From: Pedobacter sp. BS3
GTDB taxonomy: Bacteria > Bacteroidota > Bacteroidia > Sphingobacteriales > Sphingobacteriaceae
Direction: 5' to 3'
NCBI RefSeq assembly: GCF_008274585.1
Contig: NZ_VTRT01000004.1
Span: 372,001 to 436,000 of the forward strand
DNA length: 64,000 nucleotides
A model generated the notes under the pieces. It saw nothing but the letters and a program-made list of their open reading frames with translations, was not told the origin of the DNA and ran no database searches. Made by a program: the position numbers and the translations under genes. Shown here in pieces: positions 50,799-60,448 of this stretch (its first letter is position 1; each line of letters opens with the position of its first letter).

Positions 50799-52484
50799 AT
50801 GAAAAGAATACCATATATTACCTGTTTGCTGGCTATTGCGGCTTTGATATCGTGTAAAAAAGATTTTCTCGACCGTACGCCCGGGGCAGATTTGTCGGAT
50901 GAAAAAGTATTCAGCGACCCTACACTTGCCGTACAATATGCCGATAATGCCTACAACTACCTGATAGACGAATATGCCCGTTTTAATGCGCACCGGGGAA
51001 CTACCTCGCAGGCATCAGATGAGGCCGTATCCGGCAATACCGATGTATCAGTTCGTACCCTGAACCAGGGTCTTTTTCATGACCATTACGAGCGTGGCGG
51101 GGCAGCGTTGAACGATATTGGCGATGTATGGGAGCGGGCTTATGGCGGTATCCGGGTAGCCAACGTGATGCTGTCGAAAATGGAAACAATCCCGTGGACA
51201 TCGGCACAGTCTCCCGCAAGGATAGAAGGCGAGATGCACTTTATCCGGGCTTTCCTGTATTTCGAGCTGATTAAACGCTTTGGCGGAGTGCCCATTGTAG
51301 ATAAGCCCGCTACCATTTTTGACGATGTGGATATTCCCCGCAATACCTACCAGGAATGTGTTGATTTTATCATTTCAGACCTGGATAAAACCGAAAGCCT
51401 GCTGCCCGAGGATTACAATGCCTCCAATTACGGCCGGGCTACGCTGGGGGCGGCACGGGCTTTACGCTCACGCGTGCTGCTGTATGCGGCAAGTCCGCTC
51501 AATAACCCTTCCGAAGATAAAGAAAAATGGCGGTTAGCCGCCGCCGCGGCCCGCTCGGTGATAGATATGCACAAATATTCGTTGCAGGCTACCTATAACG
51601 ACATCATGAATATGTCGCAATCTCCGGAATACATCATGATAAAAGTCAGGGCGCCGCGTGCTATTGACGGTTTTCTGCTCGATTTTGTCATGTCTCCGGG
51701 CTCAGGTGGAGCGCAGGGTTCGATGAATCCCACGCAAAACCATGTGGATTTGTATGAGATGAAAGCAACCGGTCTGCCCATTACCGACCCGGCTTCAGGT
51801 TATGATGCTACTAAACCCTATGATGGCAGAGACCCGCGTTTTTATGCCAACATTTTGTATAACGATGCCGATTGGCAGGGACGTAAAATGGGTATGTGGT
51901 CGCAAACCGCTGCTGACGGCACGGTAACCTATGGCGCAGATTTCCGGCCAAACAATATTATCTACTCGGCTACCCGGTACTATTGCCGTAAAATGTGGCC
52001 CGAAGTGTATGTAAGAAACACCACGCAGCGGGCGCTGTTCAACTTCATATTCTTCCGGTATGCAGAAATACTGCTCAACTATGCCGAAGCACAGAACGAA
52101 TACCTCGATGCGCCCGATGCAAGTGTATATGATGCCATTAACGAAGTGAGGAGAAGGCCCAGCGTAAACATGCCCGATATTCCGGCGAATCTGACTAAAG
52201 AACAGATGCGTGATGCCATACAGCATGAACGGGCCGTAGAGCTTGCCTTTGAAGATTTCCGTTGGTATGATTTAATGCGCTGGAAATTGTCTGTTGACGT
52301 GATTAATCAACCGGTAAAAGGTATGGACGTGATAAAAAACAGCAATGGAACATTCACTTACAACGTAGTCACACTGCCTTCCATTTACCAGAAAAAGTTT
52401 GATGAGCACATGTATTTGTACCCGATTCCCAGAAGCGAGATATTTAAAAGTAAGGACATTCTAAAACAAAATCCAGGCTGGTAA
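50799..52484 (+). CDS. SusD/RagB surface glycan-binding lipoprotein, first copy
   Basis: The product has 561 residues. Lipoprotein signal ending ALISCKKDFLDRTPG, so Cys near residue 19 is lipidated. SusD helical repeats are clear (GEMHFIRAFLYFELIKRFGG, AARALRSRVLLYAASPLN). The C-terminal SusD domain shows FFRYAEILLNYAEAQNEY, ERAVELAFEDFRWYDLMRW and YLYPIPRSEI. It forms the lid over the first SusC and binds the oligosaccharide. It lies 7 bp downstream of its susC. Confidence 0.95.
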   Translation: MKRIPYITCLLAIAALISCKKDFLDRTPGADLSDEKVFSDPTLAVQYADNAYNYLIDEYARFNAHRGTTSQASDEAVSGNTDVSVRTLNQGLFHDHYERGGAALNDIGDVWERAYGGIRVANVMLSKMETIPWTSAQSPARIEGEMHFIRAFLYFELIKRFGGVPIVDKPATIFDDVDIPRNTYQECVDFIISDLDKTESLLPEDYNASNYGRATLGAARALRSRVLLYAASPLNNPSEDKEKWRLAAAAARSVIDMHKYSLQATYNDIMNMSQSPEYIMIKVRAPRAIDGFLLDFVMSPGSGGAQGSMNPTQNHVDLYEMKATGLPITDPASGYDATKPYDGRDPRFYANILYNDADWQGRKMGMWSQTAADGTVTYGADFRPNNIIYSATRYYCRKMWPEVYVRNTTQRALFNFIFFRYAEILLNYAEAQNEYLDAPDASVYDAINEVRRRPSVNMPDIPANLTKEQMRDAIQHERAVELAFEDFRWYDLMRWKLSVDVINQPVKGMDVIKNSNGTFTYNVVTLPSIYQKKFDEHMYLYPIPRSEIFKSKDILKQNPGW

Positions 52485-52498
52485 ATAACAGGTAAATC

Positions 52499-55400
52499 AT
52501 GTTAAAATATTTCAATAATCTGAAAATGAAGTTAATAGCTATCCGATATATAACCAGTTTTATGCTGTGCCTCCTGCTAACGGCACATGTCTCGGCGCAG
52601 TCCGGTGATGTTACCATTAGCGGTAATGTGACCGACGCGGCCGGGAAGCCACTGGGTAATGTAGATGTGCAGGTGCAGGAAAAAACACAAGGCCTGTTAA
52701 CCGACAACGAAGGAAAATTCAGCATTACCTGTTCCGGTAATGACATGCTGGTTTTTAAAAAGAGCGGCTACAATACCGTGTACAAAGCGGCCTTTGAGGT
52801 AAAAACAGCAAACTCTGTGGTATTACCGAAAAGTCTGACAGAAGCCGGCGATAACGATAACGTGTATATTCCGTTTGGCGTACGGAAAAAGCGGGAAGTA
52901 ACCGCAACCATCAGTACGATAACTGCCGATGAATTGCCGCAATTGCCGGTATCAACCCTGAATAATGCCTTAACAGGACGACTTCCCGGTCTGCTGATTC
53001 AGCAAACAGGAAACCGTCCCGGAACGGATGATGCTAACTTCCTGATAAGAGGGCGTTCATCCTATAACAGCGGTCAGTCGCCGCTGGTGCTGGTAGACGG
53101 CGTTGCCCGCGATTTTGTGGATATGGATGTGAACGAGATTGAAAGCATCAGCGTGCTGAAAGATGCCGGTTCATTATCCTGGTACGGCATGAACGGGGCC
53201 AATGGTGTAATTTATGTTACCACCAAACGCGGAAGCGCAAGCGCCACCCGTGTAACGTTTGATGCCCAGGGCGGTGTGCTGGTTCCGGTAACCATGACCA
53301 ATCCCTTAAACTCCTATGGGTACGCATTTTTGTATAACGAGGCACGGCAGAACGACGGACAATCGCCATTGTACAGCCAGGCCGATTTAATCGGGTATTA
53401 TACCCATTCCGACCCTTACACCTATCCGGATAACGATTTTCCGAAACAGTTTTTAAAGTCAGCATCGCCGGTACAGCGCTATGTGGCCAGCATAAGCGGA
53501 GGCAATGCCTTTGCCCGGTACTTTACACTGGTAAGCTTTTATGACCAGGATGGTTTATATAAAGGCGGAGACAATGCCAATTATAATTCCAATACCAATT
53601 TCAAACGTTATAATTTCCGTACCAATCTTGACCTGCATATCAATAAAAGCCTCGATGTGGCATTGGATGTAGGTGGCCGTGTAGCCAACCTGCGTTATCC
53701 ACGGGATGGGAATGTCAATTTCCTGAATACCATTTTTACCACGCCATCAAATGCCTTTGCCGTACTAAACGCTAATGGAACCTATGGCGGTAGCTCGCTA
53801 TTTAGGAGTAACCCGTTAGCGATGCTGGAGGCCCGTGGAAATATTACCGATTTGTACCGCACGTTGCTGGCAACCGTAAATGTAACCCAGAAGCTGGACG
53901 CGATTACCAAGGGCTTATCGCTTAACCTGTTCTATACCTACGATATGACCGGTTTGTACACATCGGGCTTTACCCAAAATTACGAAGTATATGAACTGGT
54001 AAGTCCCGGAACGTATACCCGTTTTGGAACACAAACGCCGTTAGACTATGCCGCAAGTACATTTAGCGGCAATCTGCGGAATAATGAATTTTGGGGCGGT
54101 TTAGATTATAACCGGACATTCGGTAAGCACGGCTTTAAATTTTCTACACGGGTACAGCGGGCGGTATCGTCCGCGTCCAGCAGGCTGGATGATAAACGCG
54201 AAGGAATTTCTAACCGGCTTTCATACAACTATAACCAACGTTATTTTGCCGATGTGATAGCTACCTATGCCGGTTCGCAGAACTTTATGCCCGGCAAGCG
54301 GTTTGGCTGGTTCCCGGCGGTGTCGGCAGGATGGGTTATTTCGGATGAGAATTTCCTGAAACCGGTAAAATTCCTCGACTACCTGAAAATAAGAGGTTCG
54401 TACGGTTTGGTAGGAAACGATGCTGTTAGCGCTTCGCGGCGGTTCGCTTTCAATAATTATTATACCCGCGGCGGTTCACAGTATTTCTTCGGAACAGGTT
54501 TCAGTACGGTCCCGAATACCGCCGAGCTGGATTTAGCCAACCCCGACCTTACCTGGGAAAAAGCGAAAAAGGCAAGCATCGGTTTTGATACCCGTTTCCT
54601 GAAGCAAGCTTTTAGTCTCAGTGCCGATTATTTTCATGAAACCCGCAGTGATTTGCTCACCGCCGACCTGTCGCCCGGTATCATCGGCCAGTCGCTGGTA
54701 CAGATTAATGCCGGTAAAGCACGCTACCAGGGCGTAGAAGGCGCATTAAGCTATACTAAAACGCTAAATAAGGTAACGTTCGGCGTATACGGCAATTATA
54801 CCTATGTAAAAAGTAAAATCCTGGCGTTGAACGAGGAAGGCGGTTTGCCCGGTTACCAGCGCCAGGTTGGATTTCCCATTGGCGGTGTTGACTTCAGCGG
54901 TACGCCAATACGGAAATTCCTGGTTGCTGAAGGTTTGTTTCAAACCGATGAGGAAATCGCCGCTGCGCCGGTACAACGCTTTTCAGGCAATGTAAAGCCC
55001 GGCGACATCCGGTATAAGGACATTAATAACGACGGCGTTATTGATAACCTGGACTTTGTTTCTACCAGTTATTCCAATATTCCCACCTCGTATTTTGGGT
55101 TTGGCGGCTCGGTAAAATATGCAGGCTTCGATATGTCATTTCTGTTTCAGGGAGTGGCCGGAAGGACTATCCAAATCAGCACGCTGGTCAATGCCGGAAC
55201 CTCAAGCACCGGTTATATCAACCAGTTTAGCGCTTACCGCTGGACACCGGCCACAGCCGAAACTGCTCAGTATCCGCGTTTAACCATTAATGACCGGAGC
55301 AACAATACCGCGAATTCTGATTTCTGGCTTCGCTCCGGCGATTTTATTAAGCTGAAAAACGTTGAACTCGGTTATACGCTGCCTGCCGGGATAACCAAAC

Positions 55401-55564
55401 GGCTAAAACTTTCAAACTGGCGCTTTTACGTTAGTGGGTTTAACCTGCTAACTTTTGATAAGCTGGGCAACTTACCGATAGACCCCGAAATACCCGAAGC
55501 CGGTTTTAATTCATCGTACCCATACCTTGCCACGTTTGCGTTGGGCATGAACCTTAAATTTTAA
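52499..55564 (+). CDS. SusC-like receptor without STN domain, second copy
   Basis: The product has 1021 residues. Signal peptide about 1-34 (LCLLLTAHVSAQ). CarboxypepD_reg-like domain directly after it (ISGNVTDAAGKPLGNVDVQV), plug (LNNALTGRLPGLLIQQTGN, LVLVDGVARDFVDMDVNEIE), and barrel to the C-terminus (FALGMNLKF). It lacks the STN domain of the first SusC and has YIPFGVRKKREV in place of the usual VVVVGYG motif. It should transport without signalling and depend on the first receptor for induction. Codirectional, 14 bp after susD. Confidence 0.95.
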   Translation: MLKYFNNLKMKLIAIRYITSFMLCLLLTAHVSAQSGDVTISGNVTDAAGKPLGNVDVQVQEKTQGLLTDNEGKFSITCSGNDMLVFKKSGYNTVYKAAFEVKTANSVVLPKSLTEAGDNDNVYIPFGVRKKREVTATISTITADELPQLPVSTLNNALTGRLPGLLIQQTGNRPGTDDANFLIRGRSSYNSGQSPLVLVDGVARDFVDMDVNEIESISVLKDAGSLSWYGMNGANGVIYVTTKRGSASATRVTFDAQGGVLVPVTMTNPLNSYGYAFLYNEARQNDGQSPLYSQADLIGYYTHSDPYTYPDNDFPKQFLKSASPVQRYVASISGGNAFARYFTLVSFYDQDGLYKGGDNANYNSNTNFKRYNFRTNLDLHINKSLDVALDVGGRVANLRYPRDGNVNFLNTIFTTPSNAFAVLNANGTYGGSSLFRSNPLAMLEARGNITDLYRTLLATVNVTQKLDAITKGLSLNLFYTYDMTGLYTSGFTQNYEVYELVSPGTYTRFGTQTPLDYAASTFSGNLRNNEFWGGLDYNRTFGKHGFKFSTRVQRAVSSASSRLDDKREGISNRLSYNYNQRYFADVIATYAGSQNFMPGKRFGWFPAVSAGWVISDENFLKPVKFLDYLKIRGSYGLVGNDAVSASRRFAFNNYYTRGGSQYFFGTGFSTVPNTAELDLANPDLTWEKAKKASIGFDTRFLKQAFSLSADYFHETRSDLLTADLSPGIIGQSLVQINAGKARYQGVEGALSYTKTLNKVTFGVYGNYTYVKSKILALNEEGGLPGYQRQVGFPIGGVDFSGTPIRKFLVAEGLFQTDEEIAAAPVQRFSGNVKPGDIRYKDINNDGVIDNLDFVSTSYSNIPTSYFGFGGSVKYAGFDMSFLFQGVAGRTIQISTLVNAGTSSTGYINQFSAYRWTPATAETAQYPRLTINDRSNNTANSDFWLRSGDFIKLKNVELGYTLPAGITKRLKLSNWRFYVSGFNLLTFDKLGNLPIDPEIPEAGFNSSYPYLATFALGMNLKF

Positions 55565-55575
55565 CGAAACAGACC

Positions 55576-57312
55576 ATGAAATTATACAACAACATAAGGT
55601 TTAACGTGCGGAAGTCATCAGGGCTTTACCTGGTTATGGTCATTGTGCTTGCTTTTACAGGATGTAAGGATGACTTTTTGCAGGACGGCACGATTACAGA
55701 TGGTCCCATCACAGAAGGTGAAGTGTGGGGAAATGATGCCTATGCCCGTGGCGTGCTGAATAACGCCTACTTCTCTATCCCCGAAGGGTACAGCATTGAT
55801 GGCAATGGCGGCATGCTGGCCTCAGGCACGGACGAAGCCGTAAACTCAGGCCTGAATGCCACTATCAGCATTTTTAACAACGGTACCTGGAGTCCGTTGC
55901 GCACCGTTGATGACCAATACGATAACCTGTACGAAGGGCTTCGTAAGGTAAACCTGTTTCTTCAAAACCTGCCGGGAAGCGCCATTATTCCAACCGATGG
56001 TTTGACCGTAGAAGAAGATAAAAGCCGTTTAAAAGGACAGGCATTTTTCCTGCGGGCATTATTTCATTTTGAGCTGGTAAAACGGTATGGCGCTGTTACG
56101 CTGGCTACCCGTGTGTTTAACCGCAACGAGAATCTGAACCTTCCGAAAAATACGTATAAAGAATGTGTAGACCAGGTTATTGCCGATTGTGACAGTGCTG
56201 TCAATACCAACCTACCGCAATGGACGGGAGAAAGCTCCGGTAAATATTACTGGCGCAGCGGCGATAAAGGCCGGGCAACCAAAACAGCGGCTATGGCGCT
56301 TAAATCGCGGATGCTGTTGTATGCAGCCAGTCCGTTGAACAGCGCCCAAAGCGGCGTAACCTGGCAGGATGCGGCAAACGCGGCCAAAGCAATTATCGAT
56401 TTGGGTTTACACAGCCTGTTAACCAGCTATTACAATATTTTTAATTACGGTGCTGCTCCCTATAACAACGAAGTGATTTTTGCCACCTACGCCCAGAACC
56501 GTAATGATATTGAACAGGATAATGCGCCTATCAGTTATGATGGCGCCCGTGGTCGCACCAATCCTACACAGGAGATGGTTGATGCGTTCGAAACAACCAA
56601 CGGCAGGTTAGTAAGCGACCCGGCCAATACGCAATACGACGCAAACAACCCGTACGCTAACCGCGACCCTCGCTTTGCCCTCACCATTAACTACAATGGC
56701 AGGCTGTTCAAAAATGTCGCTGTTCAAACGTATATAGGAGGTAAAGACGGAATCAATCAAAACATCAATGCCACCAAAACCGGGTATTACCTGCGTAAAT
56801 TTCTCAGCGAATCGGCTACCTGGAACCAGACATCCAATACACTGGCACGCCGTCCCTGGGTAATGTTCAGATACGCGGAAATCCTGCTCAACTATGCCGA
56901 AGCCCTGAATGAGGCGCAGGGCGTAGTCGCTGCCACAGAAGTTTTAAAATATGTCAATATGGTGCGGCAGCGTACAGGCATCAACATGCCGGTATTGCAA
57001 ACCACTAATCCATCAGCTAACGGTTATGTCGAGCCTACGCAGGAAGCCATTCGCGAACGTATTCATAACGAACGGCGGGTGGAGCTTTGTTTCGAAGGAC
57101 ATCGCTTTTACGATGTACGCCGCTGGAAGCAGGGCGATACCTATCTCAATAAACCGGTAAGCGGTATGCGCATTACCATTGATGGGTCTAACCTGGTGTA
57201 CACCCGTTTTACGGTAGAGAACCGGGTATTTGAAGATAAAAATTACTGGTATCCTTTTTCCCAGAATACGGTAAACCGTCAGCCGGCGCTGGTACAGAAT
57301 ACAGGATATTGA
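55576..57312 (+). CDS. SusD/RagB surface glycan-binding lipoprotein, second copy
   Basis: The product has 578 residues. Lipoprotein signal ending LAFTGCKDDFLQDG. SusD features GQAFFLRALFHFELVKRYGA, AAMALKSRMLLYAASPLNS, MFRYAEILLNYAEALNEAQ, RRVELCFEGHRFYDVRRW and YWYPFSQNTV. It is clearly diverged from the first SusD, so the two pairs probably bind different xylan chain types or lengths. It follows the second susC by 11 bp. A heptad array starts at its stop codon. Confidence 0.95.
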   Translation: MKLYNNIRFNVRKSSGLYLVMVIVLAFTGCKDDFLQDGTITDGPITEGEVWGNDAYARGVLNNAYFSIPEGYSIDGNGGMLASGTDEAVNSGLNATISIFNNGTWSPLRTVDDQYDNLYEGLRKVNLFLQNLPGSAIIPTDGLTVEEDKSRLKGQAFFLRALFHFELVKRYGAVTLATRVFNRNENLNLPKNTYKECVDQVIADCDSAVNTNLPQWTGESSGKYYWRSGDKGRATKTAAMALKSRMLLYAASPLNSAQSGVTWQDAANAAKAIIDLGLHSLLTSYYNIFNYGAAPYNNEVIFATYAQNRNDIEQDNAPISYDGARGRTNPTQEMVDAFETTNGRLVSDPANTQYDANNPYANRDPRFALTINYNGRLFKNVAVQTYIGGKDGINQNINATKTGYYLRKFLSESATWNQTSNTLARRPWVMFRYAEILLNYAEALNEAQGVVAATEVLKYVNMVRQRTGINMPVLQTTNPSANGYVEPTQEAIRERIHNERRVELCFEGHRFYDVRRWKQGDTYLNKPVSGMRITIDGSNLVYTRFTVENRVFEDKNYWYPFSQNTVNRQPALVQNTGY

Positions 57313-57347
57313 AAGAGTTAAAAGTGAAAAGTTGAAAGTGAAAAGTT
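57313..57347. repeat. Heptad array after the second susD
   Basis: AAGAGTT, AAAAGTG, AAAAGTT, GAAAGTG and AAAAGTT follow the stop codon directly. The same kind of word reappears near 57440-57467, beyond the REP-like element, as at 20 kb. Confidence 0.65.
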
Positions 57348-57371
57348 AGGCAAATTATGGCGTTTGTGTAT

Positions 57372-57407
57372 CCCTCCGCCAGCTGGCGGAAGGGGGTAGG
57401 GGGAGGT
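57372..57407. repeat. REP-like hairpin, copy 3
   Basis: CCCTCCGCC then GGCGGAAGGGGG form the stem around the palindrome CCGCCAGCTGGCGG (57376-57389), with the tail TAGGGGGAGG. The layout (CCCTC stem, GGAGG-type tail) matches 3311-3342. It lies between two stretches of heptad words. Confidence 0.55.
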
Positions 57408-57475
57408 TCCTTAACTTGACGCTAATGCGACTATTTGGATTGAAAGTAAAAAGGTTAAAAAGCGAAATAATATAC

Positions 57476-59299
57476 ATGAGTTTAGCAAGATACATTATCG
57501 GTTTTGTGTTAATAATAACAGGCATTACGGCTTCTGCCCGGCAGGGCCAGTTACAGAATGTCTATGCCCGGAAGCACATCAGCCTCAACGGTCGCTGGAA
57601 TTATATTATAGACCCTTATGAAATGGGTTATTACGATTACCGGCACGAACCGTTCGACCAGAGTAAATCCGGTAAGGGTGGCTTTTACGACGACCGTAAG
57701 CAGCTTGATAAAGCCGACCTGGTGGAATATAATTTTGACTTGTCGCCAACCATGAACATCCCCGGCGACTGGAACTCGCAGGCCGAAAAGCTGGAACTGT
57801 ATGAAGGAACTATCTGGTTTCGTAAACTGTTTAATATCACGCCTGTTGCCGGCAAAAAGTATATCCTGTATTTTGGTGCTGTCAATTACGAGGCGCACGT
57901 TTATCTCAACGGGAAGAAGTTAGGCTGGCATAAAGGCGGTTTTACACCTTTCCAGTTTGATGTGAGCGATAAGCTAAAGGCGGGAGAGAATGTGCTGGTA
58001 GTAAAAGCCGACAATACCCGCAAACTCGATGAGATACCTACCATAAATACCGACTGGTGGAACTACGGCGGCATTACCCGTGATGTGCTACTGGCAGAGC
58101 TTCCGCAAAGCTATATTGCAGATTATAAGCTGCAGTTGGCCAAAGGCGATGCTACGCACATAGCAGGTTTTGTAAGAGTTGAAGGCGCTCAGGCTGGCAC
58201 ACCCGTTTCTGTGAACATTCCCGAAGCGGGTATAAAAATAACGGTTAAAACCGATGCTGGTGGGAACGCCGCCATCAATATCCCGGTAAAGAAACTAACC
58301 TTGTGGTCGCCGGAAAATCCCAAACTATACCAGGTGGAAATTTCAGCGAATACCGATAAGGTAGCCGATAAGATAGGGTTCCGTACCATTGAGGTTCGGG
58401 GGCAGGATATCCTGCTGAATGGTAAGTCGGTTTTTCTGCGGGGTATTTCCATGCATGATGAAAATCCGCTTATTCCCGGAAGGCTGCGGTCGGCGGGAGA
58501 TATGCGCATGATGCTGAACTGGGCCAAAGAGCTGGGATGCAATTATGTACGGCTGGCACATTACCCCCACAACGAGCAAGTGATACGCCTTGCCGATGAA
58601 ATGGGTCTGCTGGTTTGGGCCGAAGTGCCGGTTTACTGGACCATCTCCTGGGAAAACCCGGCAACGTACCAGAATGCCGAAAAACAGCTTACCGACCTGA
58701 TTGAGCGGGATAAAAATCGCTCCAGCGTAATTATCTGGTCAATTGGTAACGAAACGCCCTTAAGCGAGCCACGGTTTAAGTTTATGAGCAGCCTGGCGGC
58801 AAAGGTACGTGAACTGGACAACACCCGTTTAGTATCGGCAGCACTGGAAGTGCACCGCAAAGGCTTTGATGTAATTGTGGACGACCCTTTGGGCGAAAAA
58901 CTCGACCTGGTGAGCTTTAACCAATACGGAGGCTGGTACTGGGCCTTACCAAAGGAACTACCGAAATATAAGTTCCAAATAAAATACAATAAGCCGGTGG
59001 TTATTACCGAAGTGGGCGGCGGGGCATTGGCCGGTTACCATGCCGATGAAGATACACGCTGGTCGGAAGAATACCAGGAATCGCTGTATAAATATCAGTT
59101 GCCCTTTATGAGCACGATGAGCGGGCTAAGGGGAATGACTCCCTGGATACTGGTGGATTTCAGGTCGCCACGAAGGCAGCACTCGTATTTCCAGGATTTC
59201 TGGAACCGCAAAGGTCTGATATCCGAAGCGGGAGAGAAAAAGAAAGCCTTCTTCGTGCTGAAGGATTTTTATCAGGAAATGGAACAGAAATATAAATAA
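57476..59299 (+). CDS. Glycoside hydrolase family 2 enzyme (beta-glucuronidase-like)
   Basis: The product has 607 residues from the ATG at 57476, which gives a proper signal peptide (MSLARYIIGFVLIITGITAS); an upstream ATG-like start lies in heptad sequence and is rejected. GH2 layout: jelly-roll sugar-binding domain (GDWNSQAEKLELYEGTIWFR), Ig-like domain (LWSPENPKLYQVEISA), and TIM barrel with LRGISMHDENPLI, VRLAHYPHNEQVIRLADEMG, the acid/base Glu in IIWSIGNETPLS, and the nucleophile Glu in VVITEVGGGALAGYH. Length and motifs suit a beta-glucuronidase or galactosidase. In a xylan locus, glucuronic-acid removal is the best guess. Confidence 0.9.
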   Translation: MSLARYIIGFVLIITGITASARQGQLQNVYARKHISLNGRWNYIIDPYEMGYYDYRHEPFDQSKSGKGGFYDDRKQLDKADLVEYNFDLSPTMNIPGDWNSQAEKLELYEGTIWFRKLFNITPVAGKKYILYFGAVNYEAHVYLNGKKLGWHKGGFTPFQFDVSDKLKAGENVLVVKADNTRKLDEIPTINTDWWNYGGITRDVLLAELPQSYIADYKLQLAKGDATHIAGFVRVEGAQAGTPVSVNIPEAGIKITVKTDAGGNAAINIPVKKLTLWSPENPKLYQVEISANTDKVADKIGFRTIEVRGQDILLNGKSVFLRGISMHDENPLIPGRLRSAGDMRMMLNWAKELGCNYVRLAHYPHNEQVIRLADEMGLLVWAEVPVYWTISWENPATYQNAEKQLTDLIERDKNRSSVIIWSIGNETPLSEPRFKFMSSLAAKVRELDNTRLVSAALEVHRKGFDVIVDDPLGEKLDLVSFNQYGGWYWALPKELPKYKFQIKYNKPVVITEVGGGALAGYHADEDTRWSEEYQESLYKYQLPFMSTMSGLRGMTPWILVDFRSPRRQHSYFQDFWNRKGLISEAGEKKKAFFVLKDFYQEMEQKYK

Positions 59300-59345
59300 T
59301 TAAGGATTTGTCTGTAAAACCAGAATTGACTAAAAAACGGATTTT

Positions 59346-60422
59346 ATGAAAAAATATGGGTTAGTAATTGCGTTGGTTGTATTAACCACAATGGGTTGTT
59401 TAAAAGGACAGGACGACCCGGTTTTCCCTTCACCAGACCTCACTATTCCGGTGGATGAGAGCGTAACCCTGCAAAAAGCCATGCCGTTTCCATTCGGGGC
59501 GGCGGTCAATGTGGGTCTGCTGAAAAATAATACCACTTACCGCAACCTGGTTATCAAAGAATACAACAGCCTCACCGCCGAAAACGCCATGAAGTTCACG
59601 CAGCTTCATCCATCAGAGAATGTGTACACCTGGGCTGATGCGGATTATCTGGTGGATTTCGCTCAGCAGAACGGAAAACGGGTGCACGGTCATACGCTCA
59701 TCTGGTACAAAAATCCGCCAAGCTGGGTACTCAATTACCAGGGCGATGCCCAGGCCTGGGATAACCTCCTGAAAAATCACATTCAAACGGTGGTAAGCCA
59801 TTTTAAAGGAAAAGTTGCTTCGTGGGATGTGGTGAACGAAGCGATGGCAGACAACGGAACCCTGCGTGATTGCATCTGGCTGCAAAAGCTGGGCGCTGAC
59901 TATATCGCGAAAAGCTTTATTTACGCTCACCAGGCAGACCCCGATGCGTTGCTTTTTTATAACGACTTCGGCCATGAGTACAGCACCACCAAACGCACCG
60001 CCATTATCAATATGGTAAACAACCTGAAGCAACAGGGCGTGCCTATTGATGGCATCGGTTTGCAGATGCACACCAATTACATGCAGTCGGATAAAAACCT
60101 GGCCGACGCTATCAATACTGCCGTGGCAACAGGGCTGAAAGTGCATATTGCCGAGCTGGATATATCCATGAACCCTAACAATATCCCGGATTTGACATTT
60201 TCTGCCGGGCTTGCCGAACAGCAGAAAGCAAAGTATGAGTTTATTGTAAAAACCTATAACGCCATTCCGAAAAATCAGCAATTCGGTATCACCACCTGGA
60301 ATGTTTCCGATGCCGATACCTGGATTCGCGGTGAGTATAACCGTCCCGACTGGCCGCTGCCTTTTAATGATAATTATGAACGAAAAGCGGCATACCAGGG
60401 CATTCTGGATGGCGTAAAATAA
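59346..60422 (+). CDS. Endo-1,4-beta-xylanase (GH10)
   Basis: The product has 358 residues. Lipoprotein signal with lipobox TTMGC (LVIALVVLTTMGCLKG), so it is probably anchored at the cell surface. GH10 barrel: FGAAVNVG, YNSLTAENAMKFTQLHPSEN, GHTLIWYKNPPSWV, acid/base Glu in WDVVNEAMAD, and nucleophile Glu in VHIAELDISMNP; C-terminal FGITTWNVSDADTWIRG. It cuts the xylan backbone internally and identifies the substrate of the locus. No carbohydrate-binding module. It follows GH2 by 46 bp. Confidence 0.96.
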   Translation: MKKYGLVIALVVLTTMGCLKGQDDPVFPSPDLTIPVDESVTLQKAMPFPFGAAVNVGLLKNNTTYRNLVIKEYNSLTAENAMKFTQLHPSENVYTWADADYLVDFAQQNGKRVHGHTLIWYKNPPSWVLNYQGDAQAWDNLLKNHIQTVVSHFKGKVASWDVVNEAMADNGTLRDCIWLQKLGADYIAKSFIYAHQADPDALLFYNDFGHEYSTTKRTAIINMVNNLKQQGVPIDGIGLQMHTNYMQSDKNLADAINTAVATGLKVHIAELDISMNPNNIPDLTFSAGLAEQQKAKYEFIVKTYNAIPKNQQFGITTWNVSDADTWIRGEYNRPDWPLPFNDNYERKAAYQGILDGVK

Positions 60423-60448
60423 CCGGTCAAACTAAAACAGATAGAACA

